Assembly (NCBI GenBank): GCA_012521625.1 | Contig: JAAYLY010000007.1 | Coordinates: 1-9,559 of the forward strand | Reading direction: 5' to 3' | Length of the DNA: 9,559 bases | DNA from: Tissierellia bacterium | GTDB lineage: Bacteria; Bacillota; Clostridia; Tissierellales; Tissierellaceae | Shown here: piece by piece, positions 7,594-9,559 of the stretch | How the letters are laid out: each line of letters begins with the position of its first letter | Position numbering within the stretch: the stretch's first letter is position 1 | Notes under the pieces: model-generated | Told to the model about the DNA's origin: nothing | The model's database searches: none | Seen by the model: only the letters and a program-made list of their open reading frames with translations | Program-made: the position numbers and the translations under genes

Positions 7594-8367
7594 CTAAATC
7601 TTTTCATATATGAAGGTAGATAGCTTCCTAAATCCAAAGGCCTCAGGATTATAGATGCTTTCCGTAGCCCCTATGAAGAGAATCCCTCCTGGCACTAAGG
7701 ATTGGTTCATCTTCCTATAGATCTCATCCTTTACTTCATTTTTAAAGTAGATGGTCACATTTCGACAGACTATGACATGGAAGCCCTTCTCATAGTCGTC
7801 TACAATCAGGTCGTGCTTCTTAAATTGGACCATATCCTTGATCCTTTCATCTATATGGTAAAGGCCCTCCTTGAAGGTAAAGTAGGTCTCAAGGTCCTTC
7901 TTATCCAGATTCTTAACCTCATGGTCCTTATAGGCTCCAATTCTGGCCTTTTCTAGGATTCCATCATCTATATCCGTTCCTAGGATCTTATTCCTAATCC
8001 TTATATTATTCTTATCTAAAATCATGGCCAGGCTATAGGGCTCAGACCCGTTGGAGCAGGCTGCACTCCAGATTTTTATATTCCTAAAATTCGGTACGAT
8101 CCTTTCAAGGATAATGCCTTCAAACTCTTCAAATAGGTCCTTATTCCGATAAAACTCCGTTACGTTTATGGTTATATAGTCTAAGAAGGCCTTTCTTACT
8201 TCCTCATCCCTTTCAATTAAGCGGGCATACTCCCTAAGGTCGTTGGCCCCTGAGCTCTTCATAATGGTGGAGATCCGCCTTCTTAGCTGCTTCTCCTTAT
8301 AGGCATCTAGGTCTATATTCAATTCCCTCTTAGCCCATTGGTTGAAAAAATCAAAATCCAGCTTCAT
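7594..8367 (-). CDS. cheR: CheR, chemoreceptor glutamate O-methyltransferase
   Basis: This 257-residue SAM-dependent enzyme methylates receptor glutamates during adaptation. An N-terminal helical CheR domain (about 1-75) ends in the family motif NVTEFYRN at 68-75. The Rossmann-type methyltransferase domain follows, with the SAM-binding segment WSAACSNGSEPYSLAM at 100-115, GTDID around Asp132, HDLIVDDYEKGFHVIVCRN at 185-203 leading to the CRNVTIYF motif, and PGGILFIGATES at 226-237. The length is typical. Two positions differ from the textbook form: SAAC for SAGC and NGSEP for TGEEP. The Glu that precedes Pro (Glu109) is kept, so the enzyme is probably active. AAGGGGG four bases before the ATG is the ribosome binding site. 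No partner methylesterase CheB is encoded in the window. Confidence 0.96.
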   Translation of the reverse strand: MKLDFDFFNQWAKRELNIDLDAYKEKQLRRRISTIMKSSGANDLREYARLIERDEEVRKAFLDYITINVTEFYRNKDLFEEFEGIILERIVPNFRNIKIWSAACSNGSEPYSLAMILDKNNIRIRNKILGTDIDDGILEKARIGAYKDHEVKNLDKKDLETYFTFKEGLYHIDERIKDMVQFKKHDLIVDDYEKGFHVIVCRNVTIYFKNEVKDEIYRKMNQSLVPGGILFIGATESIYNPEAFGFRKLSTFIYEKI

Positions 8368-8539
8368 TTTTCCCCCTTAGATTTACCTATAATAACTAGA
8401 CTTATAACTATCCACATTAGCTATGGTATACTTAATATACTTAAAACTACTTTTAATATAACTAGGCTGCTAAAAGAGTTTAAGCCTGTTCCTAAAGACT
8501 ATGTTTTAAATGGCCCAAACTAATCTATCCTTAACTAAA
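8368..8539. other. 172-base AT-rich gap between cheD and cheR, no gene seen
   Basis: This is the longest non-coding stretch in the block. It carries the cheR ribosome binding site (AAGGGGG at 8378-8372 on the minus strand). I find no sigma-28 -10 box, no convincing -35/-10 pair for the housekeeping sigma factor, and no GC-rich hairpin with a T-run. A 61-codon plus-strand frame running out of cheR into this gap (8338-8523) resembles nothing known and starts inside cheR. A poorly matched sigma-A promoter (TATAAG or TATTAT as -10 on the minus strand near 8409-8391, without a fitting -35) cannot be excluded. Confidence 0.6.
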
Positions 8540-9019
8540 TTATAGCTTAATAATCTCCCTATCTACCGTCCTGATACTAACGGTAAAGTCCTCCAAATCT
8601 ACCATCATGGTCCGACCCTTGTTTCCACCCGTATCCCTTCCTAGTATAGGTATACCCAATTCCCTCAGCTTCTGCTCTACCGCCAACACATTTTTGTAGC
8701 CTATGCTGTCGGTGTCATTATCGCCGAATTTGAACATGCTGGCCCCGCCAGCGATCTTAGCTATTAGGTTGCTGCTGTCATAAGACTTATTTATCTCCCT
8801 CACCATCAGGGGTATGGCCAGGTCGGCAAACTTCTCCTCCTTCATCTTCTTGGTAAAGAGGGTGCTGTCAGGCAGCATAATATGGGCTAGGCCTCCTACC
8901 TTAGTCTTTTTATTGTAAAGGGCTATGCCTACACAGGAACCTAGGCCTAGGGTTATAAGCCTGTTGGGAGATTGGGATACCTTGTAGTCCCCTATTCCTA
9001 CTTTTATCTCTATCGTCAT
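8540..9019 (-). CDS. cheD: CheD, chemoreceptor glutamine deamidase
   Basis: This 159-residue protein belongs to the CheD family, cytoplasmic enzymes that convert specific receptor glutamines to glutamates. In Bacillus-type systems CheD also binds CheC and boosts its CheY-P phosphatase activity. The catalytic Cys-His pair is visible: Cys29 in LGLGSCVGIAL and His46 in GGLAHIMLP. The family segments KIAGGASMF and IGYKNV follow, and GGNKGRTMMVDL lies near the C-terminus. The length is normal for the family. GGTGAG five bases before the ATG serves as ribosome binding site. It lies 15 bases after cheW1, so the two are surely co-transcribed. Unlike in Bacillus subtilis it is not adjacent to cheC, which lies about 3 kb downstream. 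Confidence 0.95.
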   Translation of the reverse strand: MTIEIKVGIGDYKVSQSPNRLITLGLGSCVGIALYNKKTKVGGLAHIMLPDSTLFTKKMKEEKFADLAIPLMVREINKSYDSSNLIAKIAGGASMFKFGDNDTDSIGYKNVLAVEQKLRELGIPILGRDTGGNKGRTMMVDLEDFTVSIRTVDREIIKL

Positions 9020-9034
9020 CTATACTCACCATTT

Positions 9035-9484
9035 CTATTCATTAGTAGCTAGAATCAATTCATCTTCTTGTTCTTGGTCGAATACCCTGTCTATATCTAG
9101 GCATACGATGATATCCCCGTGGGATTTGATAAAGCCGATGATGTATTCGCTGGAAATTTCTATATCTAGGTCGAACTCCTCAAACTGCTTGTCGGTAAAG
9201 CTTTGGATGCCGATGATATCATCAACTACTAAGCCTAAGAGCCTTTCCTTCCAGTTGACTACCACTATCTTAGTATCCATGGTTACGGCCATATCTGCAT
9301 CATATAGGCGCTTAGTTAGGTCGATAATGGGTAGTATAGAGCCGTTGTACTGGATGACCCCTAAAAAATATGGGGAAGAATCGGGTAATCTCTTAGGCTC
9401 CTTATATTCTAAGATTCTTTCAACTTTCGACACATTTATGGCGAACTTTTGCTCCTTGTTCACAAAGACTATATATTGATCCAT
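9035..9484 (-). CDS. cheW: CheW-like chemotaxis coupling protein, divergent copy (CheW1)
   Basis: This 149-residue cytoplasmic protein is a single CheW/SH3-like domain, which normally bridges chemoreceptors and the kinase CheA in signalling arrays. The hallmarks are an N-terminal strand (QYIVFVNKEQKFAINVSKVE), the segment GVIQYNGSILPIIDL at 42-56, and GLVVDDIIGI at 84-93. The usual NLRG signature reads QYNG at 45-48, so the Arg important for CheA and receptor contacts in studied CheWs is replaced by Asn47. The C-terminal tail is acidic (DQEQEDEL). The ATG is preceded by AGGGGTG six bases upstream, and the gene is the first of the block, followed 15 bases later by cheD. A second, more canonical CheW lies at 4581-4162. 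This copy may couple a special receptor subset, but that is inference. Confidence 0.88.
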   Translation of the reverse strand: MDQYIVFVNKEQKFAINVSKVERILEYKEPKRLPDSSPYFLGVIQYNGSILPIIDLTKRLYDADMAVTMDTKIVVVNWKERLLGLVVDDIIGIQSFTDKQFEEFDLDIEISSEYIIGFIKSHGDIIVCLDIDRVFDQEQEDELILATNE

Positions 9485-9514
9485 CTATTTCACCCCTAAA
9501 CATATATAATATAT

Positions 9515-9540
9515 ATATCGACAATTTATGTATGGTTTTA
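9515..9540 (-). promoter_or_regulatory. Putative sigma-28 (SigD/FliA) promoter of the chemotaxis operon
   Basis: On the minus strand a TAAA box at 9540-9537 is followed, after 14 bases, by GTCGATAT at 9522-9515. The SigD/FliA consensus is TAAA, about 15 bases, then GCCGATAA or GCCGATAT, so the -10 box matches at seven of eight positions. Transcription would start near 9508, giving a leader of about 24 bases that still contains the cheW ribosome binding site at 9497-9491. Chemotaxis operons are classic sigma-28 targets. The surrounding DNA is very AT-rich (alternating TA at 9519-9501), so a sigma-A -10 element could also be hidden there. Confidence 0.6.
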
Positions 9541-9559
9541 AGGTTAAATGAGAATAAAG

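Noticed and set aside
8426..8460. Short palindrome GTATA-CTTAA-TATAC and two copies of TTAATATA in the cheD-cheR gap
   Set aside because: Arms of five A/T-rich base pairs and 8-base repeats are expected by chance in such AT-rich sequence. No T-run or GC-rich stem supports a terminator or operator.
8338..8523. 61-codon plus-strand frame reaching into the cheD-cheR gap
   Set aside because: It starts inside cheR on the opposite strand, lacks a ribosome binding site, and the product matches nothing I recognise. It is best explained as chance in AT-rich DNA.
1..9559. Undescribed defence, mobile or biosynthetic system
   Set aside because: Every long minus-strand frame fits a known chemotaxis or flagellar family. 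I saw no transposase, integrase, toxin-antitoxin pair, CRISPR repeats, tRNA or atypical gene island.

Overview
The window is a compact block of chemotaxis and flagellar genes, all read from the minus strand. Transcription therefore runs from high to low coordinates. The organism is most likely an anaerobic Gram-positive bacterium of the class Clostridia. The evidence is a Bacillus/Clostridium-type chemotaxis set (CheC, CheD and FliY rather than CheZ and FliN), strong purine-rich ribosome binding sites, heavy use of AGG (Arg) and ATA (Ile) codons, and moderate GC content. A Tissierellales-like lineage is my guess, not something the sequence proves.

Layout in the direction of transcription. At 9559-9485 there is a leader with a good match to a sigma-28 (SigD/FliA) promoter. 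Then come cheW1 (9484-9035), cheD (9019-8540), a 172-base AT-rich gap with no gene, cheR (8367-7594), a short spacer holding a 9-bp hairpin, cheA (7547-5547), cheC (5554-4958), cheY (4943-4581), a second cheW (4581-4162), fliM (4165-3158) and fliY (3165-2056). A second sigma-28-like promoter lies in the 62-base gap that follows. It precedes flgM (1993-1691), flgN (1704-1333) and the first 440 codons of flgK (1321 to the window edge).

The genes form one pathway. CheW proteins link chemoreceptors to the kinase CheA. CheA phosphorylates CheY, and CheY-P binds the switch proteins FliM and FliY to change motor behaviour. CheC and FliY, both with two intact phosphatase motifs, remove the phosphate. 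CheR methylates receptors and CheD deamidates them. FlgM is the anti-sigma factor that holds sigma-28 until the hook is built. FlgN is the likely chaperone of the hook-filament junction protein FlgK. A sigma-28 promoter in front of flgM would give the usual feedback circuit. No cheB is present in the window.

I found no undescribed system. The points most worth a second look are the two sigma-28 promoters, a hairpin that abuts the cheA ribosome binding site, a divergent CheW lacking the conserved Arg, and the unexplained 172-base gap before cheR. No RNA genes, mobile elements, CRISPR arrays or long repeats were seen.
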